Source: Fimbriimonas ginsengisoli Gsoil 348
Lineage (GTDB): Bacteria > Armatimonadota > Fimbriimonadia > Fimbriimonadales > Fimbriimonadaceae
Assembly (NCBI RefSeq): GCF_000724625.1
Contig: NZ_CP007139.1
Coordinates: 3,534,001 to 3,598,000 of the forward strand
Direction of reading: 5' to 3'
DNA length: 64,000 nt
A program made the position numbers and the translations under genes. A model generated the notes under the pieces. That model did not search any database, had not been told where the DNA came from, and was given only the letters and a program-made list of their open reading frames with translations. Shown here piece after piece: positions 32,576 through 43,019 of this stretch; within the stretch, counting starts at the first letter, position 1; each line of letters opens with the position of its first letter.

Positions 32576-33805
32576 TTGAGTCGCCGGATCTGGGTCGTTT
32601 CCGAACTCTACTATCCGGAACGAACCTCGACCGGACGGGTACTCACCGCCACCGCGGAGGCGCTGGCCCGTACCGAAGAGGTTCACGTCCTCTGCGCCCA
32701 GCCCACGTACGACGCCAAAGGGGTGCGAGCCCTGAAGCGGGAGACCCATAACGGCGCGAAGATCGTCCGGTGCTCCAGCACGACGTTTCCCCGGACCGTA
32801 TTGCCGCTGAGGGCCATCAACGCGCTCTCGCTCACCCTGTCCACCTTCTTCCACGCCCTTTTCGGGGTGAAGAGGGGAGACGTGGTCTTGGTGGTGACGA
32901 ACCCGCCGACCTTGCCGTTTATCGTCCAGCTCGCTTGCCGGCTGAAAGGAGCTCCGTGCGTGCTGCTCGTTCACGACGTCTATCCGGAGAGTCTGGCGCG
33001 GGCGGGCCTCACGTCGGAAGAAGGGTTCGCTTACCGTCTTATCGACAAGATGTCGGCCAAGCTTATCTCGCGGATGCGGCGGGTTATCGTCCTTGGTCGA
33101 GATGTTCCCCCGCTGCTCGAGGCGAGGTTGAAGCGGTATGGAAAGAACGTTCCGCCGATGGATCTCGTGCCGAACTATGGTGATGTCGACGAGGTTCAAC
33201 CAATGCCGCGGGTCGGGAACCGGATCCTTGCGGAGCTCGGCGTAGCCGACCGCTTCGTGATCCAATATGCGGGCAACATGGGCCGAACCCACGGGCTTCA
33301 GAACGTCTTGACCGTCCTCGAACGGCTTCGTGAGGATCCCAGAGCGTTCTTCCTTTTTGTCGGCTCCGGTGCCTTTAAGAAGAGGTTGGAGGATGAGGTT
33401 CGCGAACATAAGTGGTCAAACGTCGCCGTCTCGAGCTACCGCCCCATCGAGGAGCTTTCGGAATCGTTGGCCGCGTGCGACGTCGCCCTCATCACTTTCG
33501 CCGCCAATATGGAGGGAGTGTCGGTCCCGAGCCGGATGTACAACGTCATGGCCTCGGCCAGGACGATTATTGGGGTTTGCGGAGAAGAATCCGAGCTGGG
33601 TCTTGTCATTCGTGAGCACCGAATCGGCTGGATCGCAAAGCCAGACGATCCCGAATCGTTGATCCAAACCATTGCTGAGGCGATGGCGACTTCCGCTGAA
33701 GAGCGGGAGGCAATGGGTCGTCGAGCCCGCGAAGCGGTCGAGCGACTCTACACTCCCGAGCACACCTTTTCAAAAACGGCCGAGAGCCTTAGGGCGGCGG
33801 TTTGA
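32576..33805 (+). CDS. glycosyltransferase family 4 protein (WbuB-like)
   Basis: 409 aa, TTG start with a GGAAGGGAAGGG purine-rich site just upstream. GT-B fold: N-terminal domain with YYPERTSTGRVLTATAEALA and VLLVHDVYPESLARAGL. The C-terminal nucleotide-sugar domain has IQYAGNMGRTHGLQNVLTVL, FLFVGSGAFKKRLE and the ALITFAANMEGVSVPSRMYN segment carrying the EX7E-type acidic motif. WbuB-type enzymes add N-acetylated amino sugars to lipid-linked intermediates. The following epimerase and WbpL-like genes overlap in a tight operon (TTGA overlap), a common trio in O-antigen loci. Confidence 0.87.
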   Translation: MSRRIWVVSELYYPERTSTGRVLTATAEALARTEEVHVLCAQPTYDAKGVRALKRETHNGAKIVRCSSTTFPRTVLPLRAINALSLTLSTFFHALFGVKRGDVVLVVTNPPTLPFIVQLACRLKGAPCVLLVHDVYPESLARAGLTSEEGFAYRLIDKMSAKLISRMRRVIVLGRDVPPLLEARLKRYGKNVPPMDLVPNYGDVDEVQPMPRVGNRILAELGVADRFVIQYAGNMGRTHGLQNVLTVLERLREDPRAFFLFVGSGAFKKRLEDEVREHKWSNVAVSSYRPIEELSESLAACDVALITFAANMEGVSVPSRMYNVMASARTIIGVCGEESELGLVIREHRIGWIAKPDDPESLIQTIAEAMATSAEEREAMGRRAREAVERLYTPEHTFSKTAESLRAAV

Positions 33806-34764
33806 GAATTCTCCTCACCGGAGCGACCGGTTTTGTAGGCCGGGCCTGCGTCGAGCGGCTCGCCGGCCACGACCTTGTGGCGGCCGTGCGCGGCGGGTCC
33901 GAGTCGAAACCGTTGGCCGCCTCTCTCCGCGCCGTCGAGGTCGGAGACATCGGACCGACGACGGATTGGGCGGAGGCATTGGTGGGAGTGGACGCCGTGC
34001 TCCACGTCGCCGGCCGAGCCCATGTGCTGCGCGAACCGGATGCCGACGCGATATCCCGATTCCGAGCCGTGAATACGGAGGGAACGCGGGTACTGGCCGA
34101 GGCGGCGGCGAGGGCGGGCGTTCGACGCTTCGTATTCGTCAGCTCGATCGGCGTTCATGGCCGGGGTCAAGCCGCCGACTACAAGGGGCCCGGATATTCG
34201 CCGGCCGACGAACCGGCGCCGCGAGACGATTACGCGGTGAGCAAGCTGGAGGCGGAGCGGATACTGCTGCCTATGAAGGAAATCGGTCCCGTGGTGGTGC
34301 GACCTCCGCTGGTGTACGGACCGAACGTACCGGGGAACCTCCGCACTCTGCTCGGTTTGATCCGGCGGGGGTTGCCGCTGCCATTCCAAGGCGTGCGCAA
34401 CCGTCGGAGCATGATCGGAGTGCGAAACCTGGCCGATCTCCTGGCCATCACTCTCGAACATCCAAGCGCGGCGGGTGAAATCTTTAACGTCGCCGACGCC
34501 GACGAAGTGTCGACGCCGGAAATCGTCCGCGCGCTCGCCACTGGGCTAGGACGACCGGCTAGACTGTTTCCGCTGCCGAGCGGGCTCGTGGGGGGGCTGG
34601 CTCGGCTCGCGCGGAAAGAGAAAATGTACGAGCAGCTTTTCGGCAGCTTTGTGGTCGACGGTTCCCGAGCCCGCGATCTTCTCGCGTGGACGCCGCCTCA
34701 ATCGATCCAAGACGGATTGGTTGAGTGTGGCCGAAGCTACGCCGAAGCGAGGGCTCAGGGCTGA
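33802..34764 (+). CDS. NAD-dependent epimerase/dehydratase (extended SDR)
   Basis: 320 aa, TTG start overlapping the previous stop by 4 bases. Rossmann motif TGATGFVGRACVERL at the N-terminus, catalytic Ser-Ser in VFVSSIGVHG, and YAVSK (Tyr-x-x-x-Lys) near residue 145. The C-terminal half carries VYGPNVPGNLRTLLGLIRRG. The family includes the UDP-hexose 4-epimerases/reductases that sit beside WbpL-type transferases and make their substrate (for example UDP-QuiNAc or UDP-FucNAc). Exact chemistry is inferred from context: the WbpL-like gene begins within this gene's stop (TGATG). Confidence 0.87.
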   Translation: MRILLTGATGFVGRACVERLAGHDLVAAVRGGSESKPLAASLRAVEVGDIGPTTDWAEALVGVDAVLHVAGRAHVLREPDADAISRFRAVNTEGTRVLAEAAARAGVRRFVFVSSIGVHGRGQAADYKGPGYSPADEPAPRDDYAVSKLEAERILLPMKEIGPVVVRPPLVYGPNVPGNLRTLLGLIRRGLPLPFQGVRNRRSMIGVRNLADLLAITLEHPSAAGEIFNVADADEVSTPEIVRALATGLGRPARLFPLPSGLVGGLARLARKEKMYEQLFGSFVVDGSRARDLLAWTPPQSIQDGLVECGRSYAEARAQG

Positions 34765-35801
34765 TGCCGCCCGAATGGAATCCCGCTTGGCTTGCCGCCG
34801 GAGTGGTGCAGGTGATCGTCTCCGCCCTGCTCACCTACATGGTCCGGAACTACCTTGTCCGCCTGCAGATCATGGACAAGCCTTCCGAGCGGGGGATGCA
34901 CAAGGTGCCGACTCCGCGCGGCGGAGGATTGGCCATCGTCGCCATCGTTTTGATCAGCCTCGTCTTGCTCAGGCTGCTTGGCTATCTGGACAATCGGACC
35001 TTCTTCGCCTTCTTCATCGGAGGCGGAGCGATTGCCGCAGTGAGCTTCCGAGACGACCAGGTCAGTCTGCCTGCCAAGGTTCGCTACCTGGTTCAGGCGG
35101 GCGGCTGCGCCCTCGCCCTGGCGCTTTTGGGCGGGTTGGATACGCTCGACCTTGGCTTTACAAAGCTAACTATGGGTCCGGTCGGAAACGTCGTGGCGGT
35201 GATCGCGATGACTTGGACGGTCAACCTCTACAACTTCATGGACGGGATCGACGGCCTCACCGGAAGTGAGGCGGTAACCGTTGGGCTCTTCTCGGCGGTG
35301 GTGCTCTTGGCGCACCACCAGACCGGTCTCGGCCTCCTCGGCGGGAGCATCGCGATGGGGGCGCTTGGGTTCCTCTTCTTTAACTGGCCGCCGGCCAAGA
35401 TCTTCATGGGGGACGTGGGAAGCACCTTTCTCGGATTTACCTTCGCCACCTTGGCCGTCGCGGGGATGAAGGCGGGGGTCGGGTTTTGGTTCTGGCCGCT
35501 CGTGTTGGGGGTGTTCTTCGTGGACACGACGGTCACGCTCATCTGCCGCATTCTCAACAAGGAGAAGTTCACGGAGCCGCACCGCACCCACGCGTTCCAG
35601 GTCGGCACTAAGCGAATGGGCGGGAAGCATGTAAGGATGACGCTGCTGGTCGTAGCGGTCAACCTTTTGGTGCTGTTCCCGATCGCGCAAGACGCCATCT
35701 CGCATCCGGACCGGGCGGCTTACGAGGGGGGTGGCATTCTCTTGCTTCTCGCGGTCGCAGTGCTTTGGACACGGGGCGGAATGCGTGGAGTGAACCGGTA
35801 G
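34764..35801 (+). CDS. WecA/WbpL-like polyprenyl-phosphate sugar-1-phosphate transferase
   Basis: 345 aa, ~10 membrane helices. MraY/WecA family motifs: DKPSERGMHKVPTPRGGGLA near the start, NLYNFMDGIDGLTG (Asp pair for Mg2+), KIFMGDVGSTFLGF, and the cytoplasmic RTHAF loop. Short membrane helices and the PRGGG/MDGIDG set favour the WbpL/WecA group, which starts O-unit synthesis on undecaprenyl phosphate. ATG 34764 overlaps the epimerase stop (TGATG). This is the best candidate for the initiating transferase of the locus. Confidence 0.9.
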   Translation: MPPEWNPAWLAAGVVQVIVSALLTYMVRNYLVRLQIMDKPSERGMHKVPTPRGGGLAIVAIVLISLVLLRLLGYLDNRTFFAFFIGGGAIAAVSFRDDQVSLPAKVRYLVQAGGCALALALLGGLDTLDLGFTKLTMGPVGNVVAVIAMTWTVNLYNFMDGIDGLTGSEAVTVGLFSAVVLLAHHQTGLGLLGGSIAMGALGFLFFNWPPAKIFMGDVGSTFLGFTFATLAVAGMKAGVGFWFWPLVLGVFFVDTTVTLICRILNKEKFTEPHRTHAFQVGTKRMGGKHVRMTLLVVAVNLLVLFPIAQDAISHPDRAAYEGGGILLLLAVAVLWTRGGMRGVNR

Positions 35802-35867
35802 GCCGTCGAACCCAGGGCAGAGCCATGGGGCCTGAATTTTGAAAATGCCTAGGTAATATCCCGACCT

Positions 35868-36665
35868 ATGGCCCGCGGCGCTTCCGCAGTTTTCTTCGTT
35901 GCTCGCACCGGCTCGAGCCGGCTCCCGCGAAAGGTGCTTCTCCCGATCGAGGGACGCGCACTCATCCTTCACCACTTCGACCGAATGAAGCTTGCCCAGC
36001 TTCCCGAGCGGCTCGTGCTCTGCACGACCGACTCGCCCGCCGACGACGAGCTGGCGGCGGTAGCTGAGGAGTATGGGATCGACGTGTTCCGGGGACCGGA
36101 AATGGACGTTCCGCAGCGATTGCTCCAGGCGTGCGACAAGTTCGGTGTCGAGACCTTCATCCTCTGCGAGACTGACGAGCATTACACCGACCCGGCGCAT
36201 ATCGACGCGCTCCTCGAGTATGTCGAGAAGAACGGCGGCGACTGGGTGCACATCGAAGGGAACCCGATCGGCGCCTGGGCGCGGGCGATCAGCCGAAACG
36301 CGATGGCGACCCTATGCGCCGAGCGCACGACGGAAGGGCTCGACGGCTGGGGTTACTTCTTTGAGAAGCAGCCGGAGCGGTTCCAACTCGGCAACTTCTC
36401 GGTGCTCGATCCGGAGACCCAGAAGTTCAGCGAAGACGTCCGGCTCACCATCGACTACCCTGAAGATTTCGAGCTGGCGGAGGCGCTCTATGCGCGCCTT
36501 TACAAGGATGGACAGCCGCTCCGGCTTAACGCGGTGATCGATGCGCTCAAGGCCGAGCCGGCGCTGATAAACATCAACCTTCATCGCCAGGACCAATACT
36601 GGGAAAGACTTCAGGCCCAAAGCCAGGGTCTCGCAGACGGTTCGACTCCTATTCGGTCAGAATAA
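35868..36665 (+). CDS. SpsF/NeuA-like cytidylyltransferase-family protein
   Basis: 265 aa. The N-terminus FFVARTGSSRLPRKVLLPIE matches the R-x-x-SSRLPxKxL nucleotide-binding signature of SpsF/KdsB/NeuA-type cytidylyltransferases; VLCTTDSPADDELAAVAEEY and DVRLTIDYPEDFELAEALY (the C-terminal acidic motif) fit SpsF. It begins the gene run aminotransferase-gmd-fcl-SDR-neuB-neuC, so activation of a nonulosonic acid or another sugar with CMP is plausible. It is nearer SpsF than to classical CMP-sialate synthetase, so LegF function is uncertain. A TAATAT box lies shortly before the start. Confidence 0.75.
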   Translation: MARGASAVFFVARTGSSRLPRKVLLPIEGRALILHHFDRMKLAQLPERLVLCTTDSPADDELAAVAEEYGIDVFRGPEMDVPQRLLQACDKFGVETFILCETDEHYTDPAHIDALLEYVEKNGGDWVHIEGNPIGAWARAISRNAMATLCAERTTEGLDGWGYFFEKQPERFQLGNFSVLDPETQKFSEDVRLTIDYPEDFELAEALYARLYKDGQPLRLNAVIDALKAEPALININLHRQDQYWERLQAQSQGLADGSTPIRSE

Positions 36666-36670
36666 ACGCC

Positions 36671-38002
36671 ATGGCAACCCCTACCGACGTGCTAACCGGT
36701 ACCGCCCTTTGGTCGAAGGCTAAGCGGCTTATCCCCGGCGGAAACGGCATTCTCTCCAAGCGATCCGAGCGATACCTCCCCGACTACTGGCCCGCTTACT
36801 ACTCGCGAGCCAAGGGGTGCGAAGTTTGGGATCTGGAAGGGAAGCACTACTGGGACTTCGCCCAGATGGGCGTCGGCGCCTGTACGCTCGGCTATGCCGA
36901 CGATGACGTCGACGCGGCGGTCATCGAGGCGGTTCGCCGCTCGGTGATGTGCACGCTGAACGCGCCGGAAGAGGTCGAGCTCGCGGAGAAGCTGCTCGAG
37001 CTCCATCCGTGGGCCGAGATGGCCCGGTTTGCCAAGACCGGAGGCGAGGCGTGCGCCATCGCCGTCCGCATCGGTCGAGCCGCCAGCGGACGAGACCTTA
37101 TCGCTTTCTGTGGCTACCACGGCTGGACCGACTGGTACCTTGCCGCCAACCTTCAGAACAAGGAAGCGCTCGACGCCCAGCTTCTCCCCGGTCTCGACAC
37201 TGCTGGCGTTCCCGGTTCGTTAAAGGGAACGGCGCTGACGTTCAACTACAACCATCTGGAAGAGCTGGAAGCGCTCGTCGCCGCCAATCCTGGAAAGGTC
37301 GGCGTGATTATGATGGAGCCGATGCGCGGCAGCTATCCGGTTCCCGGATTCTTGGAAGGGGTTCGCGCAATCGCCGACCGGATCGGCGCGGTCCTGATCT
37401 TCGACGAAGTGACCTCGGCGTTCCGTGTCAATCGCGGCGCGATTCACCATACGCTGACCGAAGTCCGGCCTGACCTCGCCGTCTTCGGTAAGGCGCTCGG
37501 TAACGGCTACGCCATCTCCGGCGTGCTCGGAAAGCGATCAGTGATGGACGTAGCGCAAGATAGCTTCATCAGCTCCACGATGTGGTCGGAGCGAACCGGC
37601 TTCTGCGCGGCGCTCGCGGCGATCAAGAAGATGGAGAACGAACCGGTGCAAGAGCGGCTCGTCGCCACCGGCGAGGCGATCGGCGAAGGTTGGAAGGCGC
37701 TCGCCAAGAAGCACGGGATCCCGATCGGCGTAAGCGGCTGCCCGCCCCTCACGTCTCTCTCGTTCAAGGTCGAAAATCCGCTGGCCCTCCAGACGCTGTA
37801 CGCACAGGAAATGCTGAAGCGCGGTTATCTGCTCGGTGCAGCGGTGTATACCACCTACTCCTACACCGATGAGATCGTGAATCGATTCTTGGAGACTTCC
37901 GACGAGGTCTGGAAGATCCTTGCCGAAGCGCTGGACGCCGGAAACGTCGTCGAGCGGCTTGACGGTGGCGTCGCCAGCCCCGGTTTCCGGCGGCTAACCT
38001 AG
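36671..38002 (+). CDS. class III aminotransferase (glutamate-1-semialdehyde aminomutase-like)
   Basis: 443 aa, PLP enzyme of fold type [20 protein letters not shown] around the phosphate loop, [33 protein letters not shown] (Asp to pyridine N) and [19 protein letters not shown] with the Schiff-base lysine. The pattern is that of HemL-like aminotransferases found in sugar clusters, not haem synthesis. It begins 5 bases after the cytidylyltransferase stop, and is followed by gmd. It probably transaminates a sugar or sugar-acid intermediate; the substrate is not deducible. Confidence 0.82.
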   Translation: MATPTDVLTGTALWSKAKRLIPGGNGILSKRSERYLPDYWPAYYSRAKGCEVWDLEGKHYWDFAQMGVGACTLGYADDDVDAAVIEAVRRSVMCTLNAPEEVELAEKLLELHPWAEMARFAKTGGEACAIAVRIGRAASGRDLIAFCGYHGWTDWYLAANLQNKEALDAQLLPGLDTAGVPGSLKGTALTFNYNHLEELEALVAANPGKVGVIMMEPMRGSYPVPGFLEGVRAIADRIGAVLIFDEVTSAFRVNRGAIHHTLTEVRPDLAVFGKALGNGYAISGVLGKRSVMDVAQDSFISSTMWSERTGFCAALAAIKKMENEPVQERLVATGEAIGEGWKALAKKHGIPIGVSGCPPLTSLSFKVENPLALQTLYAQEMLKRGYLLGAAVYTTYSYTDEIVNRFLETSDEVWKILAEALDAGNVVERLDGGVASPGFRRLT

Positions 38003-38036
38003 TCGCCCCGTATCCTTTGCCTCCAACCATAAAATC

Positions 38037-39083
38037 ATGATTGCGAACAAAAAGGCCCTGGTCACGGGCATCACGGGCCAAGACGGCTCCTATCTTGCGG
38101 AACTGCTTCTTGCCAAGGGGTACGAGGTGCACGGCATCGTCCGTCGCACCAGCACCTTCACCACGGGCCGAATCGATCACATTTACGCGGATCCGCACTC
38201 GAACACGCGGCTGCACCTTCACTACGGAGATCTCTCGGACGGAACGAACCTCCGGAAACTCGTTGCCCGCGTAGAGCCGGACGAGGTGTATAACCTCGGC
38301 GCCCAGTCGCACGTACGGGTCTCGTTCGATCAACCCGAGTACAGTGCCGACGTCGTAGGAACCGGCGTGCTCCGTCTTCTCGAAGCGGTTCGCGACTACC
38401 AGGACGATAGCGGTCGTACGGTCCGGATGTATCAGGCCGGATCGAGCGAGATGTACGGGGCGGCTCCCGCCCCGCAGAGCGAAGCAACCCCGTTTTATCC
38501 CCGCAGCCCGTACGCAGTCAGCAAGGTCGCCGGGCATTGGTTTGGGATCAACTATCGCGAAAGCTACGGGATGTTCGTCTGCAACGGCATCTTGTTCAAC
38601 CACGAATCCCCTCGCCGCGGCGAGACGTTCGTGACGCGAAAGATCACCCGGGCGCTCACTCGAATCAAACTTGGCCTTCAGGACAAGCTTTTCTTGGGGA
38701 ATCTGGAATCGAAGCGCGACTGGGGTTTCGCCGGAGACTACGTGAGGGCGATGTGGCTAATGCTGCAACAGGACCAGCCGGACGACTACGTCGTCTCGAC
38801 CGGCGAGTCGTATCGGGTCAGCGAGTTCCTGGATAAAGTCGCCGCCGAGCTCGACCTGGATTGGAAGACGGTCGTGGAATTCGACCCGCGGTACTTGCGG
38901 CCGGCCGAGGTCGATCACCTCGAAGGGGACAGCAGTAAGGCGCGGCGAATACTTGGCTGGAAACCGGAAGTCTCGTTCGATGGCCTGGTGCGGATGATGG
39001 TGGAACACGACATGGAACTGGCCAAGCAGGAGCGCGTCCTGGCCGAAGCAGGGTTCAGCAAGGCAGGCGGTCGAAGTGCCTGA
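38037..39083 (+). CDS. gmd: GDP-mannose 4,6-dehydratase
   Basis: 348 aa. [23 protein letters not shown](P) motif, [53 protein letters not shown], and the catalytic [20 protein letters not shown]. Typical Gmd ~340-370 aa. It converts GDP-mannose to GDP-4-keto-6-deoxymannose. Overlaps the following GDP-fucose synthase gene by 8 bases if the GTG start of the latter is used. An odd detail is [14 protein letters not shown], the usual loop where many Gmd have SSELYGKVxE. Confidence 0.95.
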   Translation: MIANKKALVTGITGQDGSYLAELLLAKGYEVHGIVRRTSTFTTGRIDHIYADPHSNTRLHLHYGDLSDGTNLRKLVARVEPDEVYNLGAQSHVRVSFDQPEYSADVVGTGVLRLLEAVRDYQDDSGRTVRMYQAGSSEMYGAAPAPQSEATPFYPRSPYAVSKVAGHWFGINYRESYGMFVCNGILFNHESPRRGETFVTRKITRALTRIKLGLQDKLFLGNLESKRDWGFAGDYVRAMWLMLQQDQPDDYVVSTGESYRVSEFLDKVAAELDLDWKTVVEFDPRYLRPAEVDHLEGDSSKARRILGWKPEVSFDGLVRMMVEHDMELAKQERVLAEAGFSKAGGRSA

Positions 39084-40029
39084 GGCGATGCGTCGAGACG
39101 CCCGGATTTACGTTGCGGGCCATCGCGGTCTGGTTGGCTCGGCGATTGTCCGGCGCCTGCAAAACGACGGCTACGAGAACCTGATCGTCCGAACTCACAA
39201 GGAGCTGGACCTGACGGACAGGGAAGCGGTGGAGTCATTCTTCACCGAGGAAAAGCCGGAGTACGTCATTTTGGCGGCGGCAAAGGTGGGGGGGATTCAC
39301 GCGAACAACGCCTATCCCGCCGACTTCATCTTCCAAAACCTGGCGATCCAGGGGAACGTGATCGACGCGGCGTACCGACACAAGACCGAGAAGCTGCTCT
39401 TCCTCGGGAGCTCCTGTATCTATCCCAAACTGGCGCCCCAGCCGATGCGCGAAGACGTTCTGCTTACGGGACCGCTCGAACCGACGAACCAGGCGTATGC
39501 GATCGCCAAGATCGCGGGGCTCGAGATGTGCCGCTCTTACTATAGACAGTACGGTTTCCGGTCGGTGAGCCTGATGCCTACCAACCTTTACGGCCCGTAC
39601 GACAATTTCGATCTTGAGAACAGCCACGTGCTGCCGGCGATGATGCGCAAGTTTCACGACGCCAAGGAGCGGGGCGACAAGCAGGTTACGCTTTGGGGAA
39701 GCGGAACTCCGAGGCGGGAATTCCTCCATGCGGACGACCTTGCTTCGGCGGCGGTTTTCCTGATGAACAATCACGAGGACCCAGACTTGGTAAACGTCGG
39801 CGTCGGAGAAGACGTGACGATCCGCGAGCTCGCGGAGACCGTGCGAAGCGCGGTGGGTTGGAACGGGGAGATCGTCTGGGACTCGTCCAAGCCCGACGGC
39901 ACCCCCCGCAAGCTTATGGACGTGAGCAAGATCCACTCGCTGGGGTGGAGGCATTCCATCGAATTCGAAGACGGAGTGCGAGATACGTACGAGTGGTTCA
40001 AGAACAACATGGCTGGGACGCTTCGGTGA
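39076..40029 (+). CDS. fcl: GDP-L-fucose synthase
   Basis: 317 aa from GTG 39076; the ATG at 39088 gives 313 aa and a start ([20 protein letters not shown]) closer to family norms. Motifs: [68 protein letters not shown] (catalytic Tyr/Lys), [12 protein letters not shown]. It turns the Gmd product into GDP-L-fucose by epimerisation and reduction, so the locus probably supplies fucose to the glycan. The stop overlaps the next GTG start (GTGA). Confidence 0.95.
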   Translation: MPEAMRRDARIYVAGHRGLVGSAIVRRLQNDGYENLIVRTHKELDLTDREAVESFFTEEKPEYVILAAAKVGGIHANNAYPADFIFQNLAIQGNVIDAAYRHKTEKLLFLGSSCIYPKLAPQPMREDVLLTGPLEPTNQAYAIAKIAGLEMCRSYYRQYGFRSVSLMPTNLYGPYDNFDLENSHVLPAMMRKFHDAKERGDKQVTLWGSGTPRREFLHADDLASAAVFLMNNHEDPDLVNVGVGEDVTIRELAETVRSAVGWNGEIVWDSSKPDGTPRKLMDVSKIHSLGWRHSIEFEDGVRDTYEWFKNNMAGTLR

Positions 40030-40838
40030 GAGACCTATTCCGCCTCGACGGTAAGGTCGCGATCGTCACCGGCGGCGCCGGCATCTTGGGCCGCCATTTT
40101 TGCGAGGGCCTCGCCGCGCACGGCGCGGATGTGGCGGTGTTCGACATCGTCGCCGACCCGGCGGCCGAGCTTGCGAGCCGTTTGAGCGCCGAGTACGGGG
40201 TTCGGGCGATCGGTCTCGCGTGCGACGTAAGCGATCCGGAGTCGGTACGGCAAGGGGTGGACCAGGTCGTGGCGGATCTTGGCGGCATTCACGTTCTGCA
40301 CAACAACGCGGCCGCCAAAACCAAAGATCTGAAGGCGTTCTTCGCCCCGTTCGAAGAGTATTCGCTGGAGGTTTGGCGCGAGATCATGGCGGTGAACCTG
40401 GACGGCATGATGCTCATGGCGCAACGGGTGGGCAAGCAGATGATCGAGCAAGGTAAGGGAGGCTCGGTGATCCAGACCGCCTCCATTTACGGTGTGGTGG
40501 GTCCGGATCCGCGTATCTACGAAGGGTCCGAGTACATGGGCGTAGGAATCAACACTCCGGCCATCTACGCCGCCTCCAAAGCCGGCGTCATCGGCCTTAG
40601 CCGTTACCTCGCTACCTACTGGGCGCCCCACGGCATCCGTGTGAACACCCTCACCCCGGGCGGAAACGAGAGCGGGCAGAACGAGACGTTTAAGAAGAAC
40701 TATTCCGCCCGCGTCCCGCTGGGCCGGATGGGGAATCCGCCGGAGATGGTTGGTGCGGTCGTCTATCTAGCGTCGGACGCCGCCAGCTACGTGACGGGGC
40801 AAAACATCGCCGTCGACGGCGGCTGGACCGCTTGGTAA
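40026..40838 (+). CDS. short-chain dehydrogenase/reductase, PtmA-like
   Basis: 270 aa from GTG 40026, overlapping fcl by 4 bases; the longer frame to 39693 is inside fcl and is rejected. Classical [47 protein letters not shown], catalytic [16 protein letters not shown], and the end [20 protein letters not shown]. The unusual SIYGVVGP-x-IYE stretch resembles (from memory) Campylobacter PtmA, which is linked to legionaminic acid synthesis; this is a family-level comparison, not a search result. The neighbouring neuB- and neuC-like genes support a nonulosonic acid role. Confidence 0.8.
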   Translation: MRDLFRLDGKVAIVTGGAGILGRHFCEGLAAHGADVAVFDIVADPAAELASRLSAEYGVRAIGLACDVSDPESVRQGVDQVVADLGGIHVLHNNAAAKTKDLKAFFAPFEEYSLEVWREIMAVNLDGMMLMAQRVGKQMIEQGKGGSVIQTASIYGVVGPDPRIYEGSEYMGVGINTPAIYAASKAGVIGLSRYLATYWAPHGIRVNTLTPGGNESGQNETFKKNYSARVPLGRMGNPPEMVGAVVYLASDAASYVTGQNIAVDGGWTAW

Positions 40839-40842
40839 GAGA

Positions 40843-41868
40843 ATGGCGACCGATTGGCTTCCTTCGCACTGTCTCTTCATCGCCGAAGCCGGCGTTAACC
40901 ACAACGGCGACCTCGCCCTTGCGGTCGAGCTGATCGACGCGGCCAAGGCGGCGGGGGCCGATGCGGTCAAGTTCCAAAGCTTCAAAACCGACCAGCTCGT
41001 CACTCGCTCCGCCGCCAAGGCCGACTACCAAAAGAGGTCGACGGACGCCGAAGAGAGCCAGTTCGAGATGGTTCGCCGTCTTGAACTGAGTGAGGAGGCG
41101 CACGAGCAACTCATCCAGCGGTGCAAAGACGTAGGGATCCAGTTCATGTCCACGCCGTTCGATGAGGAGAGCGCGGCGATGCTGGCAAGGCTCGGCGTAC
41201 CGTGCTACAAGCTCCCTTCGGGCGAGGTGACTAATCTTCCGTTCCTGCGCCATGTCGCCGGGTACGGCGTGCCGATCATTCTTTCGACCGGTATGTCGAC
41301 GCTCGCCGAAGTCGACCAGGCGGTTCAAGCGATCCTCGAGACCGGCAACGACCGGCTCGCCCTGTTGCACTGCGTCAGCAACTATCCCGCCGACCCGGCG
41401 GACGTGAATCTGCGCGCGATGCACACGATGGACACCGCCTTCGGATTGCCGGTGGGGTACTCCGACCATACGACCGGATTCGAGGTGACGCTCGCGGCGG
41501 TCGCGCTGGGCGCCCGCATTATCGAAAAGCACTTTACTCTGGATCGGAACCTTCCCGGGCCCGATCACAAGGCGAGCTTGGAGCCAGACGAGATCGCGGC
41601 GGCGGTGCGGGGGGTGCGGGTGGTGGAATCGGCGCTCGGAACCGGACGCAAGGTTCCCGCGGCCTCGGAAGCGAACACGGCCTCGGTCGCGCGGCGGTCG
41701 CTGGTCGCGGCGCGGGACCTCCCGGCGGGAACGCGGCTTAGCGAAGCGGACATTGCCATTCTCCGTCCCGGAACAGGGCTTCCACCGGCGATGCTGCCTC
41801 ATTTGGTGGGGATGACCCTGAGCCATCCCGTGAGCGCCGGAGATCTGTTCCGGCTGGACGCAATTTGA
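40843..41868 (+). CDS. legI: N-acetylneuraminate/legionaminate synthase family (NeuB/LegI)
   Basis: 341 aa. NeuB barrel: CLFIAEAGVNHNGDLALAVE, DAVKFQSFKTDQLVT, FMSTPFDEESAAML, YKLPSGEVTNLPFLRHVA, STGMSTLAEVDQAV, HCVSNYPADP, GYSDHTTGFEV, IIEKHFTLDRNLPGPDHKAS. The C-terminal SAF (antifreeze-like) domain starts near residue 285 (RRSLVAARDLPAGTRLSEAD). It condenses a 6-carbon N-acyl sugar with phosphoenolpyruvate. Given ptmE, legB, legC and legH on the other strand, legionaminic acid is the most likely product; sialic acid remains possible. Overlaps the next ATG by one base (TGATG). Confidence 0.92.
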   Translation: MATDWLPSHCLFIAEAGVNHNGDLALAVELIDAAKAAGADAVKFQSFKTDQLVTRSAAKADYQKRSTDAEESQFEMVRRLELSEEAHEQLIQRCKDVGIQFMSTPFDEESAAMLARLGVPCYKLPSGEVTNLPFLRHVAGYGVPIILSTGMSTLAEVDQAVQAILETGNDRLALLHCVSNYPADPADVNLRAMHTMDTAFGLPVGYSDHTTGFEVTLAAVALGARIIEKHFTLDRNLPGPDHKASLEPDEIAAAVRGVRVVESALGTGRKVPAASEANTASVARRSLVAARDLPAGTRLSEADIAILRPGTGLPPAMLPHLVGMTLSHPVSAGDLFRLDAI

Positions 41869-43019
41869 TGAAAGTTCGAGTCGTCACCGTTGGACGGAGC
41901 GATTACGGCATTTATCAGCCGCTCCTAAAGGCGCTGCACAAAGATCCCGAGATCGATCTCGGCCTCTACGTTTCCGGCATGCATCTGAGCCCCGAGCATG
42001 GCTACACCGTTCGATTCGTCGAAGCGGACGGTTACACGATCGTCGAGCGGATCGAGATGCTTTTGGCCAACGACAGCGCCGATGCGGTGGCGAAATCGAT
42101 GGGGTTGGGGATGATGGGGTTCGCCCAGTCGTTCGCCCGCGAGAAGCCGGACTGGCTCGTCGTGCTCGGCGACCGGTTCGAGACTTTCGCCGCGGCGGCG
42201 GCCTCCGTTCCGTTCAAGATTCCGCTCGCCCATTTGCATGGCGGTGAGGCGACGTTTGGCGCGATCGACGAGGCGTTCCGTCACTCGATCTCGAAGATGG
42301 CGCACCTACACTTCGCCGCTACGGAGGCGTACGGGCGACGGCTGGTGCAGATGGGTGAGGAGCCGTGGCGAGTTCATGTCACGGGCGCCCTGGCTCTCGA
42401 CAACATCCGAACTCTCGAGCCGATGTCTCGCCAGGAGTTGGAAACGACGTTCGGAATCGACTTGGGCGAGCCTCCGCTGCTTGTCACTTTCCATCCGGTA
42501 ACTCTTCAGATCGAGCATGCCCAGGCGCACATCGACGCGCTGTTCGCGGCGCTGCAAGACTCAGGCCTGCCGGTGATCTTTACGCTGGCGAACGCCGACA
42601 CCGGGGGCCGGATGATCAATGCCCGAATTCAGGAGGCGGTCGCGGAGCGGCCGAACTTCCGCCTGGTCGAGAATTTCCGCATGCGCGGGTATTTCTCCGT
42701 GTTGCCTTACGTGCGAGCCATGGTTGGGAATACCAGCAGCGGCATCTTAGAGGCGGGGGCTTTCGGCTTACCGGTCGTGAATATAGGAGACCGGCAGGCG
42801 GGCCGGATTCGGGGCGAAAACGTTTTGGACGTAGCGCCGGAGCGGGAGGCGATCGCTGAGGCGATTCGACTGGCCGTCAGCCCCGAGTTTCGAGCCATTG
42901 CGGCGGCGGCGAACCACCCGTACGGCGGCGGCGGAGCCGCGGAGAAGATGGTTTCCGCGATCAAGGCGACGCAAATCGACGAGCGCTTGTTGGAGAAGCG
43001 GTTTTACGACCTTTCCTAG
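41868..43019 (+). CDS. legG: hydrolysing UDP/GDP-sugar 2-epimerase (NeuC/LegG)
   Basis: 383 aa. NeuC-type 2-epimerase: VVTVGRSDYGIYQPLLKAL, LGDRFETFAAAAASVPFKIP, AHLHGGEATFGAIDEAFRHS, VTGALALDNI, VTFHPVTLQ, FTLANADTGGRMIN and VGNTSSGILEAGAFGLPVVN-IGDRQAGR. Length and motifs fit the hydrolysing group that releases nucleotide while inverting C2. In the Leg pathway the substrate would be the GDP-linked diacetylated trideoxy sugar made by LegB, LegC and LegH. Starts in the stop of the synthase gene (TGATG). Confidence 0.9.
   Translation: MKVRVVTVGRSDYGIYQPLLKALHKDPEIDLGLYVSGMHLSPEHGYTVRFVEADGYTIVERIEMLLANDSADAVAKSMGLGMMGFAQSFAREKPDWLVVLGDRFETFAAAAASVPFKIPLAHLHGGEATFGAIDEAFRHSISKMAHLHFAATEAYGRRLVQMGEEPWRVHVTGALALDNIRTLEPMSRQELETTFGIDLGEPPLLVTFHPVTLQIEHAQAHIDALFAALQDSGLPVIFTLANADTGGRMINARIQEAVAERPNFRLVENFRMRGYFSVLPYVRAMVGNTSSGILEAGAFGLPVVNIGDRQAGRIRGENVLDVAPEREAIAEAIRLAVSPEFRAIAAAANHPYGGGGAAEKMVSAIKATQIDERLLEKRFYDLS

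Noticed and set aside
36671-38002. hemL (haem biosynthesis glutamate-1-semialdehyde aminomutase)
   Set aside because: Same family, but it is embedded in a sugar operon with no haem genes; called as a sugar-cluster class III aminotransferase.
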